From assembly GCF_004362715.1 (NCBI RefSeq), contig NZ_SNYC01000005.1, positions 249,781 through 313,780 on the forward strand: a DNA stretch of 64,000 bases. Reading direction: 5' to 3'. Of the stretch, positions 26,732 through 35,921 are shown in pieces. The notes under the pieces were generated by a model. It did no database searches and was not told the origin of the DNA. It was given only the letters and a program-made list of their open reading frames with translations. The position numbers were made by a program, and so were the translations under genes. The DNA is from Pedobacter metabolipauper (lineage in GTDB: Bacteria; Bacteroidota; Bacteroidia; Sphingobacteriales; Sphingobacteriaceae). Each line of letters opens with the position of its first letter. Positions within the stretch are counted from its first letter, which is position 1.

Positions 26732-27928
26732 TTAATTTAAATCTTCAACATAGCGGAATACGGCTGTTAACAGATCCGACGCACCTATTTCAGCAAAGGA
26801 TGATTGATAAACTTTAACGAAGTCTATTCCTGGTAACTGAACTTTCTTTCCGTCTTTATCTACAGCCCAGCTAATGTCTATCGAAGGATCTTTAATGCCC
26901 CCGTAGCCCCAATCAAAAGTACCCACGTTGAATGTAATGCCAGTACCATCACTAATATCTTTCACAGGAACCTGCAATTTGGTACCTTTCATGGTATAGG
27001 AATCTCCAATCCATTGCGGGTAGTAGTTATAGCGTCTCCATTTTTTTGTTCTTGTAATTGAGCCGGATGCAGATTTATTATCAGTCCATTTCAGGTAGGT
27101 AGTATCAAACTGCCAATCGGCTGCGCCCGCAACAGCTGTTTTATTTGGATCAGGTTTATAATAGGTTATTTCATAATTTTTAACCGTAGAAGATTTATGG
27201 TATTCGCTCCCCGCTATTTCATACCATTCATTGTCGTCAGCTATTCCGTTTTTATTGGCATCGTATGCCACAAAAACGCTAACCGGAGCAAATCTTGTTC
27301 CGCTGTTGCTATTTTCCATTTGAACAGTAAAATCACGTTTTCCATAGGCATTGATCACCGTATGGTCGAACCGTGTGGTGATGTAGCCTCCAAAAGTACC
27401 CAGGGGAACAGATAGGTCTTCGTTAAGTTCTGTCTGGACTGCTTCTAAGGCTTCTGCTTTTGTGCTATACACATAATCGTTTAAAATAAACTCCGGGGAA
27501 GGCATGTAATCTACAACAGACCATGCTTTTGAATTGTAGGTTTTATTTGTTTCAGAAACTTTAACCAGCGTGGAGGCACGTCCGGTAACGTCGGCAGCCG
27601 TTACGGTAAGTTCTACCGTATAATCAGCAGCTTTAGGCGCAATGAAGGGTAAGACCTTTGTATCACCAATGACAGAATCTCTAACAACGCCATCCTTATT
27701 GGAGACCTTGATGGTCCATTTATACTGAGGAATCACTTCGCCACCATTTTCAATGGTCACTTCAGGATCTATAACAACTACGTTATACCTGCCTGCCGCA
27801 AAATCAGACTTTAACTTTATGGATATTGAAACCTCAGGATTGGTAACCGGGTTTACTTCATCCTTACTGCAGGAATAAAACGCGGCAATTGTCAATATGG
27901 ACAGGCTATATTTGATATAATTTTTCAT
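26732..27928 (-). CDS. PKD-type surface lipoprotein of the B12 operon, third copy
   Basis: 398-residue lipoprotein (Y-S-C, Cys20). Residues about 30-130 form a PKD-like Ig domain. The C-terminal half has landmarks shared by all three tandem copies: P-S-P-E-F-I-L-N-D, G-T-F-G-G-Y-I-x-x-x-F-D-H-T-V, an EF-hand-like loop D-A-N-K-N-G-I-A-D-D-N-E-W-Y-E-I and P-G-I-D-F-V-K-V-Y. Such proteins accompany BtuB/BtuG in Bacteroidota B12 loci; binding of cobalamin or calcium-dependent folding is inferred. It is the last gene of the operon, 10 bases after its neighbour. Confidence 0.75.
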   Translation of the reverse strand: MKNYIKYSLSILTIAAFYSCSKDEVNPVTNPEVSISIKLKSDFAAGRYNVVVIDPEVTIENGGEVIPQYKWTIKVSNKDGVVRDSVIGDTKVLPFIAPKAADYTVELTVTAADVTGRASTLVKVSETNKTYNSKAWSVVDYMPSPEFILNDYVYSTKAEALEAVQTELNEDLSVPLGTFGGYITTRFDHTVINAYGKRDFTVQMENSNSGTRFAPVSVFVAYDANKNGIADDNEWYEIAGSEYHKSSTVKNYEITYYKPDPNKTAVAGAADWQFDTTYLKWTDNKSASGSITRTKKWRRYNYYPQWIGDSYTMKGTKLQVPVKDISDGTGITFNVGTFDWGYGGIKDPSIDISWAVDKDGKKVQLPGIDFVKVYQSSFAEIGASDLLTAVFRYVEDLN

Positions 27929-27938
27929 GTTTTTGAGT

Positions 27939-29156
27939 TTATCTTAGGTTGTATTTTTTTAATATATGAAGATCTGCCGCTCCGGAAAATCTGGCAGCCA
28001 TGGAAGATTGCTGCTGACAAAGGCCCATAGGCTCACTCACACAGTTTACAACTTTTATAAAATCTATGCCTGGGAGATTTGCTTTAACTCCATTCTTGTC
28101 AACTGCCCAATCGATATCAATATCAGGATTTACGGAATTTACATAACCCCATTCCGGAGCTTCGAAGTTCCATAAGGTAGTTTGACCCGCCCGTGCAGCT
28201 TCGAAATTCACATTTAGCTTTATTCCTTCATAGACTATAGTATTTTGAGTCGCCCATGTCGGGTAAAATTCTTTTTTAGTCTTAGGTCTTGCCATGTAGT
28301 AAGACTGTCCCTGATTATTTTCACAATACAGGTGCTCAAGATCTGCAAAAAAACCATTCGGCCCGGTAACCACAACAGGTTTTCCTGTAGCAGGCTTATT
28401 GTAGGTAATTTTGAAATTCTTAACCGTATTGGCTTTAGCATGGCTGCTTCCAATGATTTCGTACCACTCGTCATCATCTGGCTTAGCATTGTCATTTTTA
28501 TCATAGGCCACGTAGATCAGTCCAGGTGCAGGCGGATTCGTTTTATCTGTCAAATCCCCACCATAAACCCGCAGGTCTTTTTCTCCCGGAATATTAACCA
28601 CGGTATGGTCAAAACCGACGACAATAGAACCTCCAAAGCCGCCCAGGTCTAATGGATAGCCCACGCTGGTTTCATTGATCCTGCCCAATGCAGTGTTCAT
28701 CACATCAGCCTTTAAATTTCCTGTTTTAAACAGGTCATTGGCAAACATACCCGGTGCCGGGTCAAAATCGTAAATGTTGGTGATGTACGGGTTATAGTTT
28801 TTATCGTTAATTACGGTGATGGTCGTTTTTTTACTTCCCTTTTTTTGATCGGCCAAAACATTTAGGGTGAGCTCGTAGGTACCAGGATAAAGGGTAATAA
28901 ATCTTAAGTCTTTGGTATTTCCGATCACAGAATCGGTAACCTGATCAACCGGATTTTTAGTAAGTACCCACTCGTAAGCGGGGTTATTGCCATTGGCAGA
29001 AGCAGTGATGTTTAAGACGCTGAAGGTAGCTACTTCATATTTTTCCTGAAGGGTGATGTCGCTGGGATTTATAACATCAGGTGTAACCTCATCTTTGCCG
29101 CATCCGGTAACTAAGAATGCGAGTGCAAAAAATAAATGGGTAAAGTTTTTTTTCAT
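27939..29156 (-). CDS. PKD-type surface lipoprotein of the B12 operon, second copy
   Basis: 405-residue lipoprotein (T-G-C, Cys19), same architecture as its neighbours: PKD-like domain (about 30-130), then P-A-P-G-M-F-A-N-D-L, G-G-F-G-G-S-I-V-V-G-F-D-H-T-V-V-N, acidic loop D-K-N-D-N-A-K-P-D-D-D-E-W-Y-E-I, and P-G-I-D-F-I-K-V-V. The loop composition differs from the other copies, so the three may bind different corrinoids or act in sequence. A tandem paralog rather than a duplicate of recent date. Confidence 0.75.
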   Translation of the reverse strand: MKKNFTHLFFALAFLVTGCGKDEVTPDVINPSDITLQEKYEVATFSVLNITASANGNNPAYEWVLTKNPVDQVTDSVIGNTKDLRFITLYPGTYELTLNVLADQKKGSKKTTITVINDKNYNPYITNIYDFDPAPGMFANDLFKTGNLKADVMNTALGRINETSVGYPLDLGGFGGSIVVGFDHTVVNIPGEKDLRVYGGDLTDKTNPPAPGLIYVAYDKNDNAKPDDDEWYEIIGSSHAKANTVKNFKITYNKPATGKPVVVTGPNGFFADLEHLYCENNQGQSYYMARPKTKKEFYPTWATQNTIVYEGIKLNVNFEAARAGQTTLWNFEAPEWGYVNSVNPDIDIDWAVDKNGVKANLPGIDFIKVVNCVSEPMGLCQQQSSMAARFSGAADLHILKKYNLR

Positions 29157-29210
29157 GATTGGGATTTAACTATTTTAATTTTTAACGGGATATTTATTGG
29201 GTGGATATTA

Positions 29211-30491
29211 TTACCTGGTGGGGATATTTTCTTTCAGCAGGTGCAGATCGGATGCACCCATAATTTCGGTAGAGGTTTCTCCTAGCCAGCCTGCCTGCTG
29301 GTGAAGCCCATTGGATACTTTCACAAAATCTATCCCCGGAAGGTGGATCCTGTTTCCGTTCTTATCGATTGCCCAGTCGATGTCAACTGCAGAATCATCG
29401 TCGGTGTTGGGCGCATTGTCGGCATAGCCATATAAAAACGCATACTGAACAAAATAGCTTCCAGTTCCGCTTTCATCAATGGCATTGTCCGGCAGCCTGG
29501 TTCCTGTAAAGGTTAGGGTTGGCTGGTCTTTGAGCCACTTTGGCCAGTAGTCCAGAGAATGGTTATAGGCATTATTTTGGGTCAGGTAGCCATCTTTACC
29601 CTGGTTGTCTTTCCAGTAAATATATTCTGTGTCTGTAAAGAGCACGGTTCCTGTGCCGCCACCCGGAACGGGCTTCTTGTTGGGATCAGGTCTGTAATAG
29701 GTAATTTGATAATTATGAATGGTCTTTGCCATTTTATGACCGGCACCTTCAATCTCAAACCATTCATCATCCGGAAGTCCGTTTTTATTCTGGTCATAAG
29801 AAACCATGATCACCCCTGCTTCACTACTGCCGCCGCGCATCTCAGCATTTGGATTTGGATTGGCATCTGCCCAAAACGCATTGCCGGAAACCCTGAAATC
29901 GCGTTTTCCTTTTACGTTGACAATGGTATGGTCAAAGCCGAACACTATGTAACCACCGAATGCGCCAAGGGATAGCAGGTCGCCATTCTTCTTAGCGAGA
30001 TAGGTATTGGCTCTTGTTAAGATTCGTTCAGCGGTTTCACCGTCATTGGCCGACGGTAAATCGTTTATAAACTGACCCGGAGCAGGCTTAAACTCGAATA
30101 CTTTGGAAATGAAGGTTGTATATTCTTTCGCCTCTCTGGCCACAGATACCTTAACTTTTTGGGTTTGTGATGCACCCTTATCATTGATCACCACTGACAG
30201 CTCATAGTCTCCAGCTTCGGTAGCGGCAAACAGGGCTTCCTTTGCTGTGGCATTGGACAGCGCATAATTATCAGATGGCGCGTTCGTTACTGTCCAGTTA
30301 TAAGTGGCTTCTGCAGTTGCACCAGCCTTCGGACTAACGGCAACAATTTTGGTGCGCTGAACAGTAAACAAGTTGATTTCAGCATCAGCATTGCCTTCTG
30401 GCCCTTTATCACTTTTGGAACAGTGGACAAGAACCAATGCGGAGAGCAGCAGCAGTAAGGAACGAAGGTGTTTTAAAGATTTATCGTACAT
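29211..30491 (-). CDS. PKD-type surface lipoprotein of the B12 operon, first copy
   Basis: Start taken at the ATG at 30491 (M-Y-D-K-S), which gives a 426-residue protein with a proper lipobox V-H-C (Cys24) and avoids overlap with the preceding gene; an in-frame ATG at 30518 would put nine extra residues in front. It has a PKD-like domain, then P-A-P-G-Q-F-I-N-D, G-A-F-G-G-Y-I-V-F-G-F-D-H-T-I-V-N, D-Q-N-K-N-G-L-P-D-D-E-W-F-E-I and P-G-I-D-F-V-K-V-S. It follows the propeller gene by 4 bases. Confidence 0.75.
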   Translation of the reverse strand: MYDKSLKHLRSLLLLLSALVLVHCSKSDKGPEGNADAEINLFTVQRTKIVAVSPKAGATAEATYNWTVTNAPSDNYALSNATAKEALFAATEAGDYELSVVINDKGASQTQKVKVSVAREAKEYTTFISKVFEFKPAPGQFINDLPSANDGETAERILTRANTYLAKKNGDLLSLGAFGGYIVFGFDHTIVNVKGKRDFRVSGNAFWADANPNPNAEMRGGSSEAGVIMVSYDQNKNGLPDDEWFEIEGAGHKMAKTIHNYQITYYRPDPNKKPVPGGGTGTVLFTDTEYIYWKDNQGKDGYLTQNNAYNHSLDYWPKWLKDQPTLTFTGTRLPDNAIDESGTGSYFVQYAFLYGYADNAPNTDDDSAVDIDWAIDKNGNRIHLPGIDFVKVSNGLHQQAGWLGETSTEIMGASDLHLLKENIPTR

Positions 30492-30495
30492 GATT

Positions 30496-31641
30496 TTAAT
30501 TTTTATATATAAAGGCAAAATGCGCAGGAATATTCCCGGCAGTAGTTTTCCATTTTAACCGCCCGTCAGGCGTAAAGCAGTAGATATAGCCGGTTACCAC
30601 ATAATTCTGTGCATCGGTTATATAGATCTCTTTGGTTTCCGGGTGCACCTGTAATCCGTAGGGAATCATGATTTTCTTGTCCGTTCCATCGGTGATGATC
30701 TTATCGCTGATGATCTTTTTGGTTTTGGTATCCAGTATTCCGTAGGCTATTTTATTGCTGTTGGTGAGGTAGCTCCATTCTACGCTATAGAAATAGAGCA
30801 GGTCGTCTACCAGGCACATGCCCAGTACCGGAAGGTCCAGGCTCATCTTCTTTTCATCTGTTTTGCTGTCGATTACAAAAAGGTTAGAAGGAGTACCATA
30901 GTAATCACCCCTGGAACTTACGTAGATGTCTCCTCTGCTGTCTATTTGCATTCCATAGAGGTTTATGCCCACATCTATCTTTTTAATCTCTGTGAAGCTC
31001 TCCAGGTCTATCACAGAAACTGTCCGGTCGTAATTTGGCACCCGATATCCGCCGGAATTTGCCACATACAGTTTGCCGTTGGTTACCACCATTTGTTCGG
31101 GTTGATACCCCACAGTAACCTTCCGTTTGATCTCTAATGTTGCCGTGTCGATCTCGGCCACGAAGCCGATCTCTGCATTTGGATTGATGGCTACCGGCCC
31201 GGAATAGGAACTTACATAGGCTTTGCCTTTGTAAAAGGTGACATATCTGCAATTCGGGATGTCTATTTTAGCAATGCGTTTGGCCGTCCATTTATCGATT
31301 ACCTCTACTTTATTGGAGCAGTTGATGACCGCATACACCTTATTGCCATAGATCTTGATGTCGTTGCCCACATCGCCCAGTTCTTTGACCACCGTCGGAT
31401 TACGCTCTGAATAAATGTCGGTCGTATAGGCACCGGTCCTGTAATTGAATACATCGATACTGGCCCTGTTCATGCCCATATTGCCTTCATTGAGCAGGTA
31501 AAATCCTTCTATGTTACCTTCACTTGCCGGCTGGGCAACGGTTTTGGTGGAGGATAAAAAAATCACTTCATCTTTCCTGCAGGAAATTAAAGCCAGGAGG
31601 ATCCACAGACCTATCCCTATTTTTATTGAGCTCTTTTTCAT
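30496..31641 (-). CDS. btuG: BtuG-like surface beta-propeller lipoprotein, vitamin B12 capture
   Basis: 381-residue lipoprotein (L-I-S-C, Cys21) built of repeated blades with V-x-V-I-D and K-x-Y-V-A/S motifs (S-N-K-V-E-V-I-D, G-K-A-Y-V-S-S, T-V-S-V-I-D-L-E, G-D-I-Y-V-S-S), as in YncE/DUF5074 propellers. BtuG of Bacteroides thetaiotaomicron is such a propeller; it binds cobalamin very tightly at the surface and hands it to BtuB. Here it overlaps the end of btuB by 4 bases and lies downstream of a cobalamin riboswitch, which supports the assignment. Confidence 0.85.
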   Translation of the reverse strand: MKKSSIKIGIGLWILLALISCRKDEVIFLSSTKTVAQPASEGNIEGFYLLNEGNMGMNRASIDVFNYRTGAYTTDIYSERNPTVVKELGDVGNDIKIYGNKVYAVINCSNKVEVIDKWTAKRIAKIDIPNCRYVTFYKGKAYVSSYSGPVAINPNAEIGFVAEIDTATLEIKRKVTVGYQPEQMVVTNGKLYVANSGGYRVPNYDRTVSVIDLESFTEIKKIDVGINLYGMQIDSRGDIYVSSRGDYYGTPSNLFVIDSKTDEKKMSLDLPVLGMCLVDDLLYFYSVEWSYLTNSNKIAYGILDTKTKKIISDKIITDGTDKKIMIPYGLQVHPETKEIYITDAQNYVVTGYIYCFTPDGRLKWKTTAGNIPAHFAFIYKN

Positions 31642-33701
31642 AGTTCCATACTGATTATAAATTTGAACGTACGGCCAGGCATGGGATAGTTGTAGATGAC
31701 CTCGTAATGCTGGTTCAGTGCATTGTTGAGTTCTATGGTCCCTTTTAACCTGTAATGATTTACGGTGAAGGATTTTTGTGCCGACAGATCGTGCGTGTAC
31801 CAGGGCTGCACTTCATTGACCTTGATGTTGTTTACATTTCCATTGTACCGCTTACCTACATAGATAAAGCTGTAGTTGAGGTTCCATGATCCATAACCGG
31901 CGTTTAGTATAGCCGATCCGCTGTGCCAGGGTGCGTACGGGATCTGATCTCCATAAGAGGACATCTCTAAGCCTACAAATTTGGTATAATCCCTGCTTTC
32001 AGAATAGGTATAGGTCAGGTTTGCAGCCAGGTTTAATTTGCTGATGTGCGTACCCATATTGATCACTGATTCTATACCTTTTCCGCGCACTTGTCCCATG
32101 TTGGTCATCATCCAGCGGAACAGGTTTCCTGTCGGTGCTGCTACAATTTTATCTTTGGTGTGGGTATAATACGCATCTGCCTGGATAGAGAATTTGTCTA
32201 AGAATCCATTTTCTACCGGTACCGCATAGTTAAACCCAACATCGTACTGGTTCATATATTCGGGTCTTAACGTACTGGAGCCAACCATTGTGTAGTAGAG
32301 GTCGTTAAAAGTAGGCATCCTGAAAATGCGCTTTGCAAATGCCCTTAACGTAAGATCATTTTGTTTAAATGGCGTATAGCCAATGAAGAGCGCGGGTGTA
32401 AATTCTGTTTTATCGGGCGCTTTGGCATTATACCGTACCTGCTCGGTTACCTGGGTACCCAAAACACTTCCTAAAACCTTAAATTTCCCAAGTCTGAGGG
32501 AACTGGCCAGAGAGAACAAGGCGGTATAGCGCTGAGGAAATGAAAACTGGGTCTGGATCCCTCTCCGGGTTGCATCGAGCCTATTGTACTGAAAATCTGC
32601 CGACAGCGATACATCCCATATCGGCAGAATGCTGTACATATTTACTACGGATACATACATTTCATGCTGGTAGTAGCTATCGTCAGACTGTGCGCCTTCG
32701 GTTACGGTTTCTCCGAGGATGCTGGTGGTGTCCCTGGCAATGTAACGGGTATCATCATAGGCATATTTTGCCCTGGCCTGGAACTTATATTTTTCTGTAA
32801 AATCCTTAACAAAAAAAGCCTGCGTAAAGAAGCTTTGATCATTCTGCCGGTATCCGTCTGCAAACTTATTTTCTACGATGGCTCCCGGGGCTCCCCTTTT
32901 TGAATCGTAGTAGTAAACTTTGGCATCCCAGGAGCCTTTGTCTATTTTCCCATAAAGGCCTGATTCTATTCTCAATGCTTTGATGTCGCTGTTCTGCCTG
33001 GTGGCGGTGGTATCATAAGCTACTGTACCATCCTGGTTGTTTCTTTTATACCTGAACTGGTATTGACCATTGGACCTGATGTATTCTGAGCTCAGGCTCA
33101 GGCTTACTTTGTCGCCCAATTTCTGCTCCAACCTAAAAGAGGGGTCGTGGTAGTTGACCGACATGGTTTTATAGCGCAGCAGTAAATTGGTTTGCTTATG
33201 ATCCTCAAATACCGGCCGTTTCGTTTTCATGTAGATGGTGGAAGCGGATGCGAAGTCTTTGGCCGACTGGAAGATCTCACTTTTCTGTCCATTGTACATG
33301 GTGAGGGCTTCCATATCATCGAGGGAATATTTACCGAGATCTGTAACGCCGTTCTGGGCATTACCCAGCTGGATGCCATCGTAAAAAACACCCACATGGT
33401 GGGTACCCATGTTGCGCACATCCACTGTTTTTAGTCCGCCGAGACCACCATAATCCTTAATCTGGGTTCCGGCGAAGTATCGAAGTGCATCGGCGACATT
33501 GTGGCTTGCCAGGTTCTCGAGCTGTTTACCGGAGAGGCTTTGTACCGGGATTACTTCCTGGAACGGTTTGGCATTGATGATTACGTTTTTTAAGGTCTTT
33601 ATGCTGTCGGCAGAAACAGTATCTCTGCGCGCCTGAGCATGAAGCACGAGTGGTACAATGGTTAGGAAGAGGATTAAACGTGTTCTTTTCTTATTATACA
33701 T
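31638..33701 (-). CDS. btuB: BtuB-type TonB-dependent cobalamin receptor
   Basis: Outer-membrane receptor for vitamin B12. The start is taken at the ATG at 33701 (M-Y-N-K-K-R-T), which gives a normal signal peptide ending H-A-Q-A and a protein of 687 residues; an ATG at 33800 is also in frame but would add a hydrophobic extension. The plug is at about residues 25-150 (N-V-A-D-A-L-R-Y-F, Y-D-G-I-Q-L-G-N) and the barrel ends F-K-F-I-I-S-M-E-L. There is no STN or carboxypeptidase-like domain, as usual for BtuB. The riboswitch leader and the BtuG partner define the substrate. Confidence 0.88.
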   Translation of the reverse strand: MYNKKRTRLILFLTIVPLVLHAQARRDTVSADSIKTLKNVIINAKPFQEVIPVQSLSGKQLENLASHNVADALRYFAGTQIKDYGGLGGLKTVDVRNMGTHHVGVFYDGIQLGNAQNGVTDLGKYSLDDMEALTMYNGQKSEIFQSAKDFASASTIYMKTKRPVFEDHKQTNLLLRYKTMSVNYHDPSFRLEQKLGDKVSLSLSSEYIRSNGQYQFRYKRNNQDGTVAYDTTATRQNSDIKALRIESGLYGKIDKGSWDAKVYYYDSKRGAPGAIVENKFADGYRQNDQSFFTQAFFVKDFTEKYKFQARAKYAYDDTRYIARDTTSILGETVTEGAQSDDSYYQHEMYVSVVNMYSILPIWDVSLSADFQYNRLDATRRGIQTQFSFPQRYTALFSLASSLRLGKFKVLGSVLGTQVTEQVRYNAKAPDKTEFTPALFIGYTPFKQNDLTLRAFAKRIFRMPTFNDLYYTMVGSSTLRPEYMNQYDVGFNYAVPVENGFLDKFSIQADAYYTHTKDKIVAAPTGNLFRWMMTNMGQVRGKGIESVINMGTHISKLNLAANLTYTYSESRDYTKFVGLEMSSYGDQIPYAPWHSGSAILNAGYGSWNLNYSFIYVGKRYNGNVNNIKVNEVQPWYTHDLSAQKSFTVNHYRLKGTIELNNALNQHYEVIYNYPMPGRTFKFIISMEL

Positions 33702-33829
33702 CACAAATTTAATTGTAAAAACTTGCTGAGATGTAATGATTAAGAACGATAAGAAAAATCCGGTTATAAAAATAACAGGGGGCAGATTCTTGTTGTTCAA
33801 CTTTATTCCTCGAAAGTCTTAAACTATGT

Positions 33830-33965
33830 GATTCTGGCAGGTATCCTGACTTGTTCCATCTTTAAACGACCTTCCCATTTCTCATCGAAACAGTGGCTTT
33901 AGTAGTGTTTAAAGACTTGTATAGAACTTACAGTAGCGGGTCTGTTCAGGATTTACACCTGATTC
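33830..33965 (-). promoter_or_regulatory. Cobalamin (AdoCbl-class) riboswitch
   Basis: On the minus strand the leader of btuB has the conserved parts of the cobalamin riboswitch in order: GGTGTAAATCCTGA (complement of 33946-33959), GACCCGCTACTG (33931-33942), GCCACTG (33891-33897), GGGAAGGTCG (33868-33877) and the B12 box (33834-33851, AGTCAGGATACCTGCCAG). With bound cobalamin it should shut off expression of the whole uptake operon. No clear T-tract terminator follows, so control at translation or a long-range kissing interaction is more likely. Confidence 0.95.
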
Positions 33966-34023
33966 CCTTTTAACTATTTTTTCTCTGAAATTTCAAAAAA
34001 ATAGACCAAAAACTTTTATGCAG

Positions 34024-34031
34024 CAAATATA
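34024..34031 (-). promoter_or_regulatory. Candidate -7 box of the B12 operon
   Basis: Read on the minus strand this is TATATTTG, matching TAnnTTTG, about 60 bases upstream of the riboswitch core. A good TTG at the -33 distance is not visible. The 34032-34192 segment beyond it holds no recognised feature. Confidence 0.4.
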
Positions 34032-34192
34032 TGATCTATTTTCATAAAAAAGATAATTGATATTTAAATTAAATGGGGTTGGGAGATAGGAATAGGTAAG
34101 AAAATATTACTATATCTCAGAAAATAGGCTCGCGTCTCATTATCTTGAAGATACTTGTTAGGCCGCTACCATTTGTGTGTAGCTTTTTCTTT

Positions 34193-34942
34193 TCAGAATG
34201 TCACTGATAATCCCAGTCCATATTCTCTTCCATTATAAAAAGGCATAACAATCCCATTTCTTTTATATTTTTCTTTAAAAATTGTTTTTTTAATTAATGG
34301 CTGAACCCAATAAGCAATTTTGGTACTTAAAATTCCGATTCCAGCACCTGTGGCAACATCAGTAAGCCAGTGCTTTTCGTTGGACATTCTAAAAAGACCT
34401 GTGCCAGCAGCAACTACATAGCCGGTAATACCATACCAATCCGATATATCTTTATATTCTTGATGTAAAAATTCGGCGCCCATAAAAGCCGTGGCGGTAT
34501 GCCCCGAAGGAAACGACCTTGTGTCTGAGCCATCTGGTCTGGTAACTTTTGAAGTTTTTTTTATGATGTTTACAGAGCCACCCATAATAAGATATGCCGT
34601 TGCCAAAACAATGGTTCTATCTTTAAAATTATTTTTTCCATGTATACCTAATGCATTTAAGGCATATACAGATAAAAACGGACTATATTGAGTATAATCA
34701 TCTAGGCTTACTTTCTTATCATCATGCTCCCTAAATTCATTTTTAACACTGTTATTTATATCTTTTAAAGTAGGGCTCATAAGACCAACAACTCCATATC
34801 CGATTAAAACAGTTGGAATTATGAGCGATTTATATTTGAATTGAATATTTTCACGGTTTTTGGTTGAGTCAATTGAAGCGTTTTGTCCGTTAACCTTTAA
34901 AACAGATAGAAATAGAAAAAGCACCATTATTATTTTATTCAT
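34193..34942 (-). CDS. PAP2-family phosphatase, membrane or periplasmic
   Basis: 249 residues with an N-terminal signal (V-N-G-Q at about 20). The three phosphatase motifs are present: K129-x6-R-P (about 129-136), P-S-G-H (145-148) and R185-x5-H191-x3-D195. Family members dephosphorylate lipid phosphates such as undecaprenyl pyrophosphate or phosphatidic acid in the periplasm. It lies 128 bases after the DUF4249 gene on the same strand, so it could be a third gene of that transcript. Substrate unknown. Confidence 0.85.
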   Translation of the reverse strand: MNKIIMVLFLFLSVLKVNGQNASIDSTKNRENIQFKYKSLIIPTVLIGYGVVGLMSPTLKDINNSVKNEFREHDDKKVSLDDYTQYSPFLSVYALNALGIHGKNNFKDRTIVLATAYLIMGGSVNIIKKTSKVTRPDGSDTRSFPSGHTATAFMGAEFLHQEYKDISDWYGITGYVVAAGTGLFRMSNEKHWLTDVATGAGIGILSTKIAYWVQPLIKKTIFKEKYKRNGIVMPFYNGREYGLGLSVTF

Positions 34943-35070
34943 TTATTTTATCAATTACACACGAAAAATGTTGTTTCTATATGCTTTATAGCATTGCTTC
35001 AAGATTATTGAATAACCGAACTTTTCATGGAAAGAATAATTCCGATTTTTACTATAGGCACAACGCTTAA

Positions 35071-35892
35071 TTACTTAATCCTATAGCTTTTAGTATCCAT
35101 TTCTGCCAGCCTGAAATAGCCAAAAGCGTAATTATTGCTATTGGTTTGATTGATAATATTACCGCGAACTGCACTTGGTGTTGTAGGGAAAGGGTTGCCA
35201 TCATTGCCAGTAGCCAATATTAATTTGAACATGTAATTGTAATAGCTTTTTGAAATTCCATACAGTTTAAAGTCTACCTGGTCCCCAGCTTTTAACTTTT
35301 CGTGCGAAAAGGACTCCTGCATCAATTTACCATTCGTGTGTTCATCATCTTCAACTTCAAGCTCGGGGAACGGCGAGTGCGGCTGGGTAATATTGTTTAG
35401 ATAAGCATTTGCCTGACTTGCATTATCCTTATAGTAAAATGTTATTTCAATTTCATCGCCGACGTCACCTCCTTTGTCGTTCTGATCAATATTATCTTCA
35501 ATTTTTGGGACAGGAGTAAATGTTTCTGATGCAGTATAGGTTTCTCCGTTTAAAACAATTTTTAAGTTATAAGTCTGGCCGATAACAGGAAGGAAATTGT
35601 GACAAACATATTGCCCCGTTCCCGGAGTTTCAACAAAATTAAAAACCGCATTTGATGCATTTGTTACAGTAACTACTGCTCCTGAAACGCTCGGGAATTC
35701 GGAACTGTAATAACCTGTTGTTGTCGACAATACGATCTTTTGTTCATTGCCAGCTGTATTTTTAACCCAATCTATAGATGCATCTATAACCAATCTTGGC
35801 GATGCTGTCTTAAGAGGCACATCAATAGCTTTTTCGCATCCTGTCACAAACAGTGCAACGGATATAATTATAATTTTTGGTAGTAGTTTCAT
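35071..35892 (-). CDS. DUF4249 lipoprotein, partner of the upstream receptor
   Basis: 273-residue lipoprotein (T-G-C, Cys19) with the DUF4249 pattern: E-K-A-I-D-V-P near the anchor, P-R-L-V-I-D-A-S-I, a first Ig-like domain with V-S-G-A-V-V-T-V-T, and Y-N-L-K-I-V-L-N-G-E-T-Y-T-A-S-E-T. DUF4249 proteins habitually follow a TonB-dependent receptor with carboxypeptidase-like domain, as here (29 bases after it). They are thought to be its surface partner. Ligand unknown. Confidence 0.85.
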   Translation of the reverse strand: MKLLPKIIIISVALFVTGCEKAIDVPLKTASPRLVIDASIDWVKNTAGNEQKIVLSTTTGYYSSEFPSVSGAVVTVTNASNAVFNFVETPGTGQYVCHNFLPVIGQTYNLKIVLNGETYTASETFTPVPKIEDNIDQNDKGGDVGDEIEITFYYKDNASQANAYLNNITQPHSPFPELEVEDDEHTNGKLMQESFSHEKLKAGDQVDFKLYGISKSYYNYMFKLILATGNDGNPFPTTPSAVRGNIINQTNSNNYAFGYFRLAEMDTKSYRIK

Positions 35893-35921
35893 TTTGTCTT
35901 TTTATATATAGTGAGTTGCTT

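Noticed and set aside
33702..33800. Longer btuB start at 33800
   Set aside because: It would place the hydrophobic signal behind an additional hydrophobic leader and begin directly after the riboswitch; the ATG at 33701 gives a standard signal peptide.
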